A DNA stretch of 64,000 bases from NCBI GenBank assembly GCA_010909165.1, contig MU008185.1, positions 1 to 64,000 of the forward strand, read 5' to 3'. Position numbers and translations under genes: made by a program. The DNA comes from Anthoceros angustus (lineage: Eukaryota > Streptophyta > Anthocerotopsida > Anthocerotales > Anthocerotaceae). The notes under the pieces were generated by a model. The model made no database searches and was not told the origin of the DNA. It saw only the letters and a list, made by a program, of their open reading frames with translations. Numbering within the stretch: position 1 is the first letter of the stretch; each line of letters starts with the position of its first letter. This document shows positions 23,216 through 34,329 of the stretch, one piece after another.

Positions 23216-23811
23216 AGACATGCAAAGCTAGTTCGAGGAGAAGCTTAAGGAAGAAGAAGCAAGTGAGTCTAGATTCTCGTAAGATTCTAGTGGACACCAG
23301 CTTTCCAATAGCATGTTGTTGCGAACCTACATACATATGTATATATGCGATTTTGGCATCTTCTACGTTGGATATGAGTGCAAAGTGCACATGGGAAAGG
23401 GCATTGTATATATATGTGGAGGAGATGGACAAGCCTCGAGCGATCATAGCATACGATATCCTTCATTGGATGTGAATGCAAAGCGCACATGGGAGAAAAA
23501 TAATTGGTTTTATTAAAGAAAGAGAATAGATTGGGGTCACCATCTATGAAAGGACATCAAAGGAAGATCGCAAGGATTGCTATAGATAGGAGCAATAAGC
23601 CCAAGTGGGATGAAGAGGTGGCTTGCATGCATTGCCCTATGCTTAGTGACCTTGAAAGCCATCCGTTAGCTATTGCTAACCATGTTTCATTAACACTAAT
23701 CAATACTTAATTAATAAGCTTTAGATTAATTAATACTAATTACTTAAAGACAAGTCATTAGATTAATTAATGCTAATCAAACACTAAACCCAAGTGCAGA
23801 GTAGTGTCACA
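23216..23811. other. Conserved spacer, unit 3
   Basis: Near-identical to 14101-14696, with the same palindromic ACATACATATGTATATATGC and AT-rich tail. No gene recognised. Confidence 0.6.
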
Positions 23812-25135
23812 TGGTATGACATCCCTTAAGTTCCCCATATTTGCCGGGCTTTGATTTGAAGCCCACGATGTTCCATCTACATGTCATAAATCTTACTACT
23901 ACCACTCTCAATCGGCTCTATTTTTGGCCTCACCAATCAGACGTCCGAGATTATGTCCTCCTTTGCAACTTATGCCAATGCAACAAAGCTTGTCACCAAC
24001 GCCTTGCCGGCTGCTCCAACCCTCTGTCCTTTATCGCCTGGAGCAAGTCACACTTGACTTCATAACCGGATTGCCTCGCAATGCATCGGCTTTGATGCGT
24101 TCTGGTCTTCACGAATAAGCTTACTCATCAAGTGCTCCTTGCCTCCACTCGAGACATGCTCTCGAACAAACCGACTTATTCGGAAAGTGGTTTATCGTGC
24201 CCATGGCCTCCCTCGCTCTCTTGTGAGCGATCATGATTCAGTTTACGTCCCGCTCGGCAAGCGGTTCATTGTGTGGTCTTGGCACCAAGCTGTATGTTCT
24301 CGCCTTTTATCCTCGACGGATGGTGCTACGGAGCGAGCTAATCAAGTTTTAGAGGATATACTCCGTGCTTATGCGTGTGCACCAAACTCGGTGGCTGGAC
24401 TTTCTCCACCTCGTTGAGTTTGCCTACAACAATGCCCCTAACGCCTCAACCCGAGTTACTCCATTCTTGTTCAACAAAGGTTTTCACCCCGCACGTTGCC
24501 GCTTTGCCTTCGCTGCTTGTGTCCCCGCCGCTTGTCGATTTTCTCACCAACGTGTCCAAATTCTGCAGAGGCTCTTCGGTTTGCCCATGGAACCCAAACC
24601 GCCAAGCCCAATCGCCAATCATCGCCGTCCTCAAGAATTTGCTTGGTACCTATGTCTCATTGCCCGAATTTATCCTTCACGGGATTCGTAAGATTTCCCT
24701 CGTTTTGTTGGTCCTTACCGTATCCTCCGCTGCATTGGCCCCTGTGGCCTATGAGCTTGCCCTTCCTCCCGAATCTCGCATTCACTGCCTTCGAACAGAA
24801 CCATGTTTTGATCCCCGCAGACAACAGTCTTGCCGCACGGCTCGAGCTCGAGTATGCTCACATTGACCGATGCACTTCATCCTTCCACCGCTCGAACGAC
24901 AATAGAATCTACCACCGCCTTGCATATTTCAAAGCCCTTGCACTCACGATCGGAAAAAGTGGGCTCGGAACTCATCTTGCGGTTGCTTTCGCTCGATCGC
25001 CATATCGAAGATGATGATTTGCAAGTTGGTTTCAAAGACATGGTGCGACATGGTACCACGTGATTCCAAACCGGCCGTGGACGATCGATGTTTGGAATTT
25101 GAGGAGCATGGAGTGAATGCCTTTTATCATGTAAA
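23812..25135 (+). pseudogene. Ty3/gypsy integrase and chromodomain remnant, copy 3
   Basis: The block runs from the zinc-finger region through VTLDFITGLPRNA, LVSDHDSVYVPLGKRFIV, DGATERANQVLEDILRAY, LDFLHLVEFAYNNAPNAST, and the C-terminal block near 24720-24790, to the chromodomain (24955-25135; DDDLQVGFKDMV and CLEFEEHGVNAF). All three acidic positions of the D,D-35-E catalytic core can be located, though not in one frame. Confidence 0.86.
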
Positions 25136-25432
25136 AAAATGTTTCGTTCTCATTTCTCTCTGCGATGATCGGCTCACCAACGTTAACGCGTTAACGTGAA
25201 CGCTCATGGTGTGATGTTCTGTGTACAAATGCGAGAAGGAAAGAAATGATGTTCGACTGTGCTCTTTAGTGAAAGCTTAATTTAATATTTAATTGTAGCT
25301 AGGGCTACACAAGGCGATTGCGGATTTGAAGCATAGACCAATGTTGCGCAGACGGAAGGATGCAAACAGCTTGAGAGGAGTCTCTCAAAGCGAAAACAAG
25401 CTAACGCTAGGCATGTTCGTTGTTCTAATTAT

Positions 25433-25976
25433 TTATCCTTCTTGTTTTCCATTTGGCGAAATCCAGCCAAGGATCCGTGTGAAAACATGGTGCTCACAAA
25501 TGCGTGTACGGGTAGGAGGAAGCCACCTCCAAACCGCAGCGCTTTGTGCATCGACACCCACCACCTTGCCCTCGTTATCGTGCATGAGATATACTGCCCC
25601 GCCCGCACGACTCTCATATGAAAAGACATATGGTCGTCCAACGGGCCCAGCGGGCGAATGAAGATGGAAGCGGGCATGGTGGCCATCACCGTCAGGACAT
25701 GCTCGCAAAATCTAGCTCCCACACCGCACTTCAAACATGGGCGGGTCCCGGAATCACGCCACCCTATGGCCACGCATGTGAGGCGGTCTCGCATGTTGAA
25801 GTGTCCCTTGCATTTAAGAACTTGGAATCTCGCACTAGGCTTGCGAATCATATAGCTCCAACCGCCCGCTTGACAAGACGAGATTGCAACTGCGACATCC
25901 TCATGAGGCACGAGAGCACGCTGCCCACAAACACTGCACTCATATCGAACAGGCCGCGAACAAGCACGTCCATGGC
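25433..25976 (-). pseudogene. F-box/kelch-type gene, partial antisense copy D
   Basis: Holds the C-terminal half only: VLKCKGHFNMRDR, CVAIGWRDSG, VMATMPASIFIRP and the terminal NEGKVVGVDAQS-like and RWLPPTR parts, with the stop at 25433. Going upstream on the minus strand it breaks at the CCATGGC word at 25970-25976, where integrase sequence starts. The F-box itself is missing. Confidence 0.8.
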
Positions 25977-26880
25977 CTCCTCGCTCTCTTGTGAGCGATC
26001 ATGATTCCAGTTTACGTCCCGCTCGCAAGCGGTTCATTGTGGTCTTGGCACCAAGCTCATTCATCGCCTTTTATCCTCGACGGATGGTGCTACGGAGCGA
26101 GCTAATCAAGTTTTAGAGGATATACTCCGTGCTTATGCAGTGCACCAAACTCGGTGGACTTTCTCCACCTCGTTGAGTTTGCCTACAACAACGCCCCTAA
26201 CGCCTCAACCCGAGTTACTCCATTCTTGTTCAACAAAGGTTTTCACCCCGCACGTTGCTTTCGCTTCCTTGCCTTCCGCTTGTGTCCCCGCTTGTCGATT
26301 TTCTCACCAACGTGTCCAAATTCTGCAGAGGCTCAGTTTGCCCATGGAACCCAAAACCAAGCCCAATCGCCAATCATCGCCGTCCTCAAGAATTTGCTTG
26401 GTACCTATGTCTTCTCTCGCCGAATTTATCCCTTCACGGGATTCGTAAGATTTCCTGCTTTTGTTGGTCCTTACCGTATCCTCCGCTGCATTGGCCTGTG
26501 GCCTATGAGCTTGCCCTTCCTCCCGAATCTCGCATTCACCCCGCCTTCCGAACACGAACCATGTTTTGATCGCACGACACTTGCCGCGCGCCCGAGCTCG
26601 AGTATGCTCACATTGACCGATGCACTTCATCCTTCCACCGCTCGAACGACAATAGAATCTACCACTGCATATTTCAAAGCCCTTGCACTCACGATCGGAA
26701 AAAGTGGGCTCGGAACTCATCTTGCGGGTTGCTCGCTCGATCGCCATATCGAAGATGATGATTTGCAAGTTGGTTTCAAAGACATGGTAAGCGACATGGT
26801 ACCACGTGATTCCAGCCGTCGACGATCGATGTTTGGAATTTGAGGAGCATGGAGTGAATGCCTTTTATCATGTAAAAAAA
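25970..26880 (+). pseudogene. Ty3/gypsy integrase remnant, 5'-truncated copy 4
   Basis: It begins in the middle of the integrase core at the CCATGGCCTCC word, just before the second catalytic aspartate (SDHDS region), and continues through the ANQVLEDILRAY, FAYNNAPNASTRV and [11 protein letters not shown] blocks to the chromodomain (26700-26880). The zinc finger and first aspartate are absent because of the fusion to F-box copy D. Confidence 0.83.
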
Positions 26881-27154
26881 TGTTTCGTTCTCATTTCTCA
26901 TCATGATGATCTCACCAACGTTAACGTGAACGTCGGTGTGATGCTTGCAAATGCGCGAAGGAAAGAAATGATGTTCGATATGCTGCTCTTTAGTGAAAGC
27001 TTAATTTAATATTTAATTGTAGCTAGCCCGGCCACACAAGGGCGATTGTCAGCTTTGAAGCATAGACCAATGTTGCAGAAGGATGCAAACAGCTTGAGAG
27101 GAGTCTCTCAAAGCGAAAACAAGCTAAACTAGGCATGTTCGTTGTTCTAATTAT

Positions 27155-28253
27155 TTATCCTTGTTGCTTCCAAATAAATCCAGCCAAGGATCCAGGAAAC
27201 TGGTGCTCACAAATCATGGTAATGGGTAGGAGGAAGCCACCTCCAAACCGCAGCGTTGTCGACATCGACACCCACCACCTTGCCCTCGTTATCGGGCATG
27301 AGATATATGCGGCCCGCCACGACTCTCATATGAAAAGACATATGGTCGTCAACGGCCGGCGATGCTGAAGATGGAAGCGGGCATGGTGGCCATCACCCAG
27401 ACATGCTCGCAAAATCTACACCGCACTTCAAACATGGGCGATCCGAATCGCCGCCACCCTATGGCCACGCACACAGAGCGGTCTCGCATGTTGAAGTGTC
27501 CCTTGCATTTAAGAACTTGGAATCTCGCACTAGGCTTGCGAATCATATAGCTCCAACCGCCCGCTGCATAAGACGCGATGTGCAACTGCGACATCCTCAT
27601 GAGGCACGAGAGCACGCTGCCCACAAACACTGCACATATCGAACAAAGCGAACAAGCACGTCCATGGCAGGTTGTCTCACTCCACCTCCAAAGCGGAGTC
27701 GAAGACGGTCGACACAGTTTGTCCATGTTCTCCACACCCCACCGACTCCTGGATTCACCGCCACCAGCTTGAGGGAGCGCTGGCGTCCACCCACACGCCC
27801 GCACATGATGGAGCCGCAAGTCACCCGGGAGAGCCGCGTGGCCCAGAGCGCACCACGGTTGCCTGGCGCGGATGGCCATCCGCCCGCCGCTTGCCGCCGG
27901 CGGACATGAGCAAGCCGCATGCCGCTACTTGGGAGCTCCAAAACCCCCGTCATGTTTCCTGGGCGACGCCGACGGACTGTCCGACCGCGGCTTGGCATCC
28001 ACGACGGAGCTATACCGCCGTTGGAGGCGGTCGTGAGACGCACGAGGCTTTGCCAGCGTAGGTTGTAAAGCCTGCCACGAAAAGCATCCAATCCCGTTCT
28101 CCCGCTCGCAATTCCACCCGCTCCTTCAACAACAAGGGCGACAACACGGCCTTGTTCAACTCTCTGCACACCGTGCGCAATCGCAGCAGGCTCGGCACCG
28201 GCACCTTTGCTAGGATCGTCATCACAATGTCGTGAGGCGGTCACTCCATTCAT
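27155..28253 (-). pseudogene. F-box/kelch-type gene, antisense copy E
   Basis: Full extent, from the start region near 28253 to the TAA at 27155. One frame (28225-28010) gives the clearest F-box seen in the window: MTILAKVPVPSLLRLRTVCR followed by ELNKAVLSPLLLKERVELR, then DWMLFVAGF as in F-box/kelch proteins. The kelch part follows in shifted frames (LSRVTCG/LPGDLR-type, KCKGHFNMRDR, VMATMPASIF). As the F-box is in one piece here, this copy is the best for family searches. Confidence 0.84.
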
Positions 28254-28409
28254 CTCCACCCTCCTCGGCATCCATCCTTGTCTCACACCCTTCCACCTCG
28301 CATCCATCCTTGTCTCACACCTTCCACCTCATCCATCCCACCACCGCATTGCTACAACCTACAACGGAATACGGATGATGTCGAACCTCCGATAGCTACC
28401 CACTCCGAC

Positions 28410-28735
28410 CATGTATATAGAGCTCTAGGCCTTGAAAAGCTAGCTCGAAGCGAGAGCTCAAAGAAGAAGCAAGTGAGTCGATGATTATTTTGGTGTGTGG
28501 GATCGCACATATATAGCCTTTACAAATTTGGGCTTGGCGATTCTGTTCTTCAACTCACCTCCAAACTACGCCACAGGATATAGAGCTCTAGGCCTTGCAA
28601 AGCTAGCTCAAGGGACGAAGCAAGTGAGTCCGATAATAATTTTGGTGTGTGGGATCGCATATATAGCCTTTAAAATTTGGTCTTGGTAGATTCTCGGTGT
28701 TCTTCAACTCACCTCCAAACTACGTCACGGATATA
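28410..28735 (-). promoter_or_regulatory. TATA-bearing ~145-bp repeats upstream of F-box copy E
   Basis: Two units; TATATA cores on the minus strand near 28512 and 28662. The same arrangement as at copies A, B and C. Confidence 0.55.
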
Positions 28736-29348
28736 GAGCTAAGACATGCAAAGCTAGTTCGAGGGAGAAGCTTAAGGGAAGAAGATGCAAGTGAGTCTAG
28801 ATTCTCATAAGATTCTAGTGGACACCGACTTTCCAATAGCATGTTGCGAACCTACATACATATGTATATATGCGATTTTGGCATCTTCTCTACGTTGGAT
28901 ATGAGTGCAAAGTGCACATGGGAAAGCAGGCATTGTATATATATGTGGAGGAGATGGACAAGCCTCGAGCGCATACAGCATACGATATCCTTCATTGGAT
29001 GTGAATGCAAAGCGCACATGGGAGAAAAATAATTGGTTTTATTAAAGAAAGAGAATAGATTGGGGTCACCATCTATGAAAGGACATCAAAGGAAGATCGC
29101 AAGGATTGCTATAGATAGGAGCAATCCGAAACTGCCCAAGTGGGATGAAGAGGTGGCTTGCATGCATTGCCCTATGCTTAGTGACCTTGAAAGCCATCCG
29201 TTAGCTATTGCTAACCATGTTTCATTAACACTAATCAATACTTAATTAATATAAGCGCTTTAGATTAATTAATACTAATTACTTAAAGACAAGTCATTAG
29301 ATTAATTAATGCTAATCAAACACTAAACCCAAGTGCAGAGTAGTGTCA
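28736..29348. other. Conserved spacer, unit 5
   Basis: Near-identical to 14101-14696. It retains the TCCGAAACTGCCCAAGTGGG wording that explains the fused spacer at 22339. Confidence 0.6.
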
Positions 29349-29766
29349 CACGCAGATGACATCCCTTAAGTTCCCCATATTTGCGGGCTTTGATTTCAAG
29401 CCCACGATGTTCCATCTACGGTCATAAATCTTACTACTACCACTCTCAATCGGCTCTATTTTTGGCCTCACTCAATCGACGTCCGAGATTATGTCCTCCT
29501 TTGCAACTTATGCCAATGCAACAAAGCTTGTCACCAACGCCTTGCCGGCTGCTCCAACCCTTGCCTCCCCGCCTCGAGCAAGTCACACTTGACTTCATAA
29601 CCGGATTGCCTCAATGCCATCGGCTTTGATGCGTTCTTTGGTCTTCACGAATAAGCTTACTCATCAAGTGCTCCTTGCCTCCACCATCGAGACATGCTCT
29701 CTTGAACAAACGACTTATTCGGAAAGTGGTTTATCGTGCCCATGGCCTCCCTCGCTCTCTTGTGAG
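29349..29766 (+). pseudogene. Ty3/gypsy integrase remnant, copy 5, cut at its 3' side
   Basis: Zinc-finger region, VTLDFITGLP and LVFTNKLTHQVLLAS blocks are present. It stops after CTCTCTTGTGAG, immediately before the second aspartate region, where the GC-rich terminus of the next element begins. No continuation of this copy was found in the window beyond that element. Confidence 0.82.
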
Positions 29767-29860
29767 GGATCGTGTATTAGGGAACGGACGCGCGGAGGGG
29801 CGTCACGGCCGAGAACGGTCGAGGCCGTGAGGCCGAGATCTACAAAGAATTTGCCCCGCC
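29767..29860 (+). repeat. GC-rich terminus of arm L
   Basis: Reads GGGAACGGACGCGCGGAGGG, then AACGGTCGAGGCCGTGAGGCC. The reverse complements of 56800-56855 and 61670-61745 give related sequence. It abuts the truncated integrase at 29766. Confidence 0.7.
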
Positions 29861-29962
29861 TTTAACCATCAGATTATTTTCGTTTTTCAATCCTTTTACA
29901 CAATAAAGGATTATCTTCGTCACTGTCGTAATTAGGCTCTAATCAAAATAGTTTTGGTTAAA

Positions 29963-31654
29963 TCACACATATTCTATTGGAGTAGATGGAGTGTAAAATG
30001 GTTCTGGTCGTCCCGTCTCTTCAGAATAGTACTTTTTGAGCTGCTGATTGTATGGTCCAGATAAATGTATAATCATTTCGAATATTTCGTCCAAGCGAGA
30101 ATATTTCTGCAATTTAAACCATTGTCAGAATTCATATATAAAATTGATCTATTTTTTAACTTTAGTACTCACCTCAAAGAGTGAAAACAACTCGTTTTGA
30201 TTCTTCGATAACTACAAACAAAAAGTAAAAGTAATTAGTCATTTACCTCCATTTCAATTCGGAGAAGATCTTTCTTTGCATATACCTTTTCGACAAGCGT
30301 TAAACACGTCTTTGTGAAGATTCCCCACACCGGAAATGTGATCGTATGTTCAAGAAACATAAACATTAGAATTTTTTGGAATGCAAGCGGATATTACCTT
30401 TCAAACGATGTACCTTTTGAATATTTTTAGTTGTCTCGGTTCTTCCATGAGAGACAACAAGTCATCGTTTTCAACTCCTTATTTTCAATTGCTGCCCTAT
30501 CTCGCATTCAATGCATGTAATTACATTACATAGAATTATATGTAATGAAAATAATAGAGAGAAAGAGAAGTTATCGCGCTTACTTGCTTGGATGTCTGCA
30601 TCGCTCGAATGTTGGGTTGGACCCATCTTCATTCAAGATGTGTACTTGCTCTTTTAGACTATGCTCCCAAATTGAATACTTAGTTTTAAAGTCTTGAAAA
30701 GTGGTGGATATTGAAAATTGCTCATCCACTTTCCAAACTCGGTGAACTCAAGTGACGGCCCGTAAGTTGGTCCATCCTCCTTGAAGTCATCAATTTTTCT
30801 CTTTTTGCACGATCAAAACCAAAATCATTACTTTCTTAAACCAAAATCATATTAATCCAAATTATATACATTATACATTTTGTATACCTGATTGGAGATG
30901 GCTGCGTTGTCAATGTTGTTGTCAATCTTATCGACTTTGTCCTTTATATTTTTTGCGGCAACAGCTTGTTTTCCAGCATTCCGTAATGCCAAGTTATAAG
31001 CAAAGAAGCATGTGAAGACAAAAAAAGGTATGAATGTAATTTCAGATTACCTCCAGTACTGCCTGGATTGAACTTTGATATCCCTCCAACATTGTTTGCA
31101 TTGAAATCCCATTAAACCTTTCCACAAGTGTACGCTTCACTCCAATTGAGTCGTTGTTCAAGGTTCTTTTGATATCCTGCAGAGATAAATTTAGGGTTAA
31201 GATTTTGGATTTGAGCATACTTAGATCAAGTTTATGAATTAAGAGCTTACCTTCTTTATCTTATTCAATCAAGGTGCATCTCGCAAAGATGCTTAAGGTC
31301 TTGTTTGTCCATGAGAGAACATTGTGTGCTGTGCAGGATGCAACCCACGGGTTTTGTTAGACTCGACCAGCGAGAACATACAGGACTAACAATCATTTTT
31401 CACGAATACCTTTTCTACGATCTTTCTTATCTCCGGTGGTGGTTCAAACTCTGCGTTAGCGGCATATCCTGGATCCCCATGGGTGGGAAGTAATATGTCA
31501 GAGTGGCGCTCACAGGGTGGCGTCCTGTAGTTGCTGTCTGCAGGGGGTTGACACAACAAATATTAGTAAAAGTAAAAGCAAAGTAAGAAACATATAACAA
31601 TTAAGTACCTTCTTGGATTTGAAAATCGTTATTGCTTCCGTTCTCAGATTCCAT
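29963..31654 (-). CDS. Ten-exon gene of unknown family
   Basis: Start ATG at 31654 is preceded by an in-frame stop. Exons: 31609-31654 (MESENGSNNDFQIQE), 31410-31537 (SNYRTPPCERHSDILLPTHG), about 31251-31328, 31051-31176 (DIKRTLNNDSIGVKRTLVER), 30888-30995 (NIKDKVDKIDNNIDN), 30584-30830 (FKEDGPTYGPSLEF, EHSLKEQVHILNEDG), 30398-30496 (DDLLSLMEEPRQLKIF), 30247-30350 (ITFPVWGIFTKTCLTLVEK), 30173-30211 (LSKNQNELFSLFE) and 29963-30106 ending PSTPIEYV and TGA. Donors are GT throughout; acceptors of exons 5 and 8 lack a clear AG and four exons need a one-base correction. Introns are about 60-110 bp. The product would be about 330 residues, charged, helical in the middle, with no signal peptide. I do not recognise the family. 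Confidence 0.7.
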
Positions 31655-33060
31655 CCTGATTCAAAAAAGCCATCAGAACACTTATCATAGTGGACAGCTA
31701 CCGTCAAATCAGACTGAACAAGACGCATCGCGCGCAAAACAGAAACGGGTTGAGCTAGGGCAAATTACTTACGTCCACGATACGTCGCTCCGGGTGCTTC
31801 ACGCGAAACCAATTGTTCGTTCCTGCATCAAAATAATGTTAAAACTGTTCGTCAGCACCAATCCAGTTGAACCTAAAGAACTGATACAAAAAGCAGGCTC
31901 CTGAAAACAAGCACAAGCTCAGGCGCATGCAATAAAGCATGCCGGACTTCTGATTACATGCAAGGTTCGCGGCTAGGGGTAACAAGGCAAAAGTGAAACA
32001 ACTTACGGTCAAGCAAGCACTGGGGCGACGGGCGATGTTTGGCGTGTAGTAGTCCCTGCGATCGACGATGTTGAAGTGAAAGCCAGAGTTATTATGTGTT
32101 CCTCAGAGTGGCTACGAGACAAAGACTGCTACAGAACGGAACGGACTACATCAAATGAAAGAAAAAGACGCTGACAGATATGATAAACGCAGTCAAATAA
32201 AGCACAAGGTCTGTTATTAACCTGAAAACTTGATGTTTGCTTGTGAGGAACCCCTGCGACGAAGAATTGAACACAAGATGAGCGACGGGACAAATAAAGA
32301 TGAAAACGGTCATACAATGAAAGTCAGAGCTACCGCAAACTTACAGGCAGCGAAGTTCTCTGACCTTTCTTGCGTGTCGCAGAAACGTCTTCTGCAAACG
32401 TGCTCTGGAAAACTGAGGTGGGTAGTAGCCACAGCGACGTTGATGCATGTACTTCAAAAAGTCGTCGAAGGGTCAAGGGGCCGGAGGAAGGCGAGAAGAG
32501 AGGAAACACACCTCACTAGAGAAAAGACAACAGCCTGGCAATGGTGAGGGTGCAGGTAGGTGAAGAAATAGGAACCTGGCGGCGAGTTGGGCAGTGGACT
32601 AGGAAGATCGACAGTTGGCGGGCGTGGTGGGCGGTGGTAGAAGAACCGGCGACTGGCGTGGTAGGTGCGTGAAAGGAAACACGAGCTTGGCAGCGTGGTG
32701 GGCGGTAGGCCTAGGAGAGAACCAGCAGTGGACACCAACCTGAGAGTGTGCAATGGGTGTGTGAGGGCGTCCTGCGGTCAAGAAGTAGTCAGGACAAGGT
32801 CAGTGAGGGAAAATCAAGGGCAAGAAAAGGCAGTGATGTTTAAAGTGATGACAAACAATTGCAAACCCAACCTGACCTTTCTGCTGGTCGCACGAGGCTC
32901 CTCTGCAACGTTCTCCTCCTGTCACGAGGTGGTGGGTGTGATGTGAGCATGGAGCTCTCGCGGGCCAGGCGTTAGAGGGCGGCGGCGAGACCATGGTGAA
33001 CCTTCACGCTCCAGACCCGAGGCAGCGGAGAGCAGCTGGCGGCGTTGTGGGCGTGATAGT
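31655..33060. other. Region between the unknown gene and the arm-L promoter
   Basis: No coding block was recognised. It would hold the 5' region of the minus-strand gene. From about 32550 to 32720 a G-rich word (GGTGGGCGGTGG, GGCGACTGGCG and similar) is repeated loosely. Confidence 0.4.
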
Positions 33061-33420
33061 TAGCGGGAGGCTGGTAGTCCCATTTTAGGGTTCCAGAAGG
33101 TTCGAGGGTCTGTCTGCGTGGCAGTTTGTGGCCAGCCTGCGTTTTACGCCCTGCTGTTTAGAGCTTCGGATTTTAGGTTTGGATCTGCATGGCTAGGTTT
33201 GGAATAGAATGACTAGGTTTGGTTGAGGGGTGGCGGCGGCGGTCGAATGGCGAACCGAGGTTGGTTCGGTGTCCGGCTCGGAAGCTTAGGTTCGGCATTT
33301 TCAAATTAGGTCTGGTAGAGAGAGAGTGGCGGCGCCGACAGAGCGAGAACGGGTAGGGTTTGGTGGCCTATATAAGGCGCTCCGTTGGGAGTTCAAAGTC
33401 TTTTCGTGCTGTCTGTGGGG
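33061..33420 (+). promoter_or_regulatory. Core promoter of arm L, plus-strand TATA box
   Basis: TATATAAG at 33369-33376 is preceded by TGGTAGAGAGAGAG, GGCGCCGACAGAG, GAGAACGGGTAGGGTTT and by several TAGGTTTGG words. The same order occurs on the minus strand at 53066-53290 and, with TATTTAAA, at 58012-58230, so it is conserved between arms. Transcription would run inward, away from the gene at 29963-31654. Confidence 0.65.
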
Positions 33421-33529
33421 ATGGAGTGCGAGGTTGCGTAGCTGCGGTGTGTTAGGGTTTGTAGCTGCTGTTGTGTTTTAGGCTTAGCGCTCAATGTGTA
33501 GGGGAAGGCCAAATTGTGTGTGTTCTTTG

Positions 33530-34125
33530 AAGTTGTATTTCAAGGGCCAAGGCTCTTTCACTATTGTTACGTTTCCGAAGTCCAAGGTCTTTTAGGTAGC
33601 GCTTTTTGGCGCTCTCATAGTGTAGACCTGCCTGTGGTGTCGTTTGTTCCTGTGTCGCGCCTTATTTGCTTCGCGGTACGCTCGCTTCAAGGTGCTTCCA
33701 GGGTCTGCTCCAAAGGCTTAGGACCTGTCGAGTTCTAGTTTCGCAGGCCAATGTTCTTTCAGGCTCTGTTCCCAAGGCTAAGGCCTTCTGTGTGCTGTCC
33801 TTCGAAGGCCTAGGTGTTCCAGGCTATGCTCCGAAGGCTAAGTTTTTGTTCAAGTTTTCCAGGCTCTGCCCCGAAGCTTAAGGCCTTTGTTCAAGGTTCT
33901 TTCAGGCTCTGCTCCGAAGGCTCGTGCCTTTTGCCAGTGTTTGTTCGAAGGCCAAGGTCTCTCGAAAGTTTGTTTCGAAGGCCAAGGTCGTTTTGCTGCC
34001 CTGTTTTGGTTCTTTTCGAAAGGCAGGGGGTTTCCCAGGTCCGAAGGTCAAGGTGTCCACATAGGTCCAGTTGTTCTTGCGTCCAAGGCCAAGGTGTTTT
34101 TAACCGGCCGCTTCGCTTTAGGGTG
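33530..34125 (+). repeat. CCAAGGTC/GAAGGCTAAGG repeat tract of arm L
   Basis: About fifteen degenerate copies of a ~35-50-bp word centred on TCCGAAGGCTAAGG or CGAAGGCCAAGGTC, often followed by TTTTC or CAGGCTCTG. It starts about 160 bp downstream of the TATA box. The same tract occurs inverted at 52640-53010 and 57655-57760. Confidence 0.75.
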
Positions 34126-34329
34126 AAGGCCTTTCGCTCCCATGTGAAGTTTGTCTTTTCGCGTTTTACGTTGTTGTCTGTTGCCTCGTTCTTTCCATTG
34201 TTGTTTTGGCTTCTGTTTTGTGCGGTTTTTGTCTTTGATTGTCGCTATGGCCGTAGTGTATTCGGCTCTCAGTTACTGGTCTCTGTTTGCACTGCGGCTT
34301 GTTTTCGTATGTCGTCCTCTGTGCTAAAG
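34126..34329. other. T-rich inner part of arm L up to the LTR insertion
   Basis: No gene. The last five bases (34325-34329, TAAAG) are the left target duplication of the LTR retrotransposon; the arm continues at 47616. Confidence 0.7.

Larger units (their letters stand above)
1..29766. repeat. Tandem array of a ~3.83-kb composite unit
   Basis: The same order of blocks repeats along this stretch once the CACTA insertion (244-12018) is set aside: integrase-chromodomain remnant (+), short spacer, antisense F-box/kelch gene, ~145-bp TATA repeats, AT-rich spacer, next integrase. Integrase starts at 14697, 18525, 23812 and 29349 give one clean period of 3,828 bp. The two longer intervals contain extra partial blocks. 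Long runs of hundreds of bases are identical between units apart from small indels. No reverse transcriptase, RNase H, gag or recognisable LTR pair accompanies the integrase, so these are not complete retrotransposons. A segmental tandem array of a retroelement/F-box chimera fits best. Confidence 0.85.
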
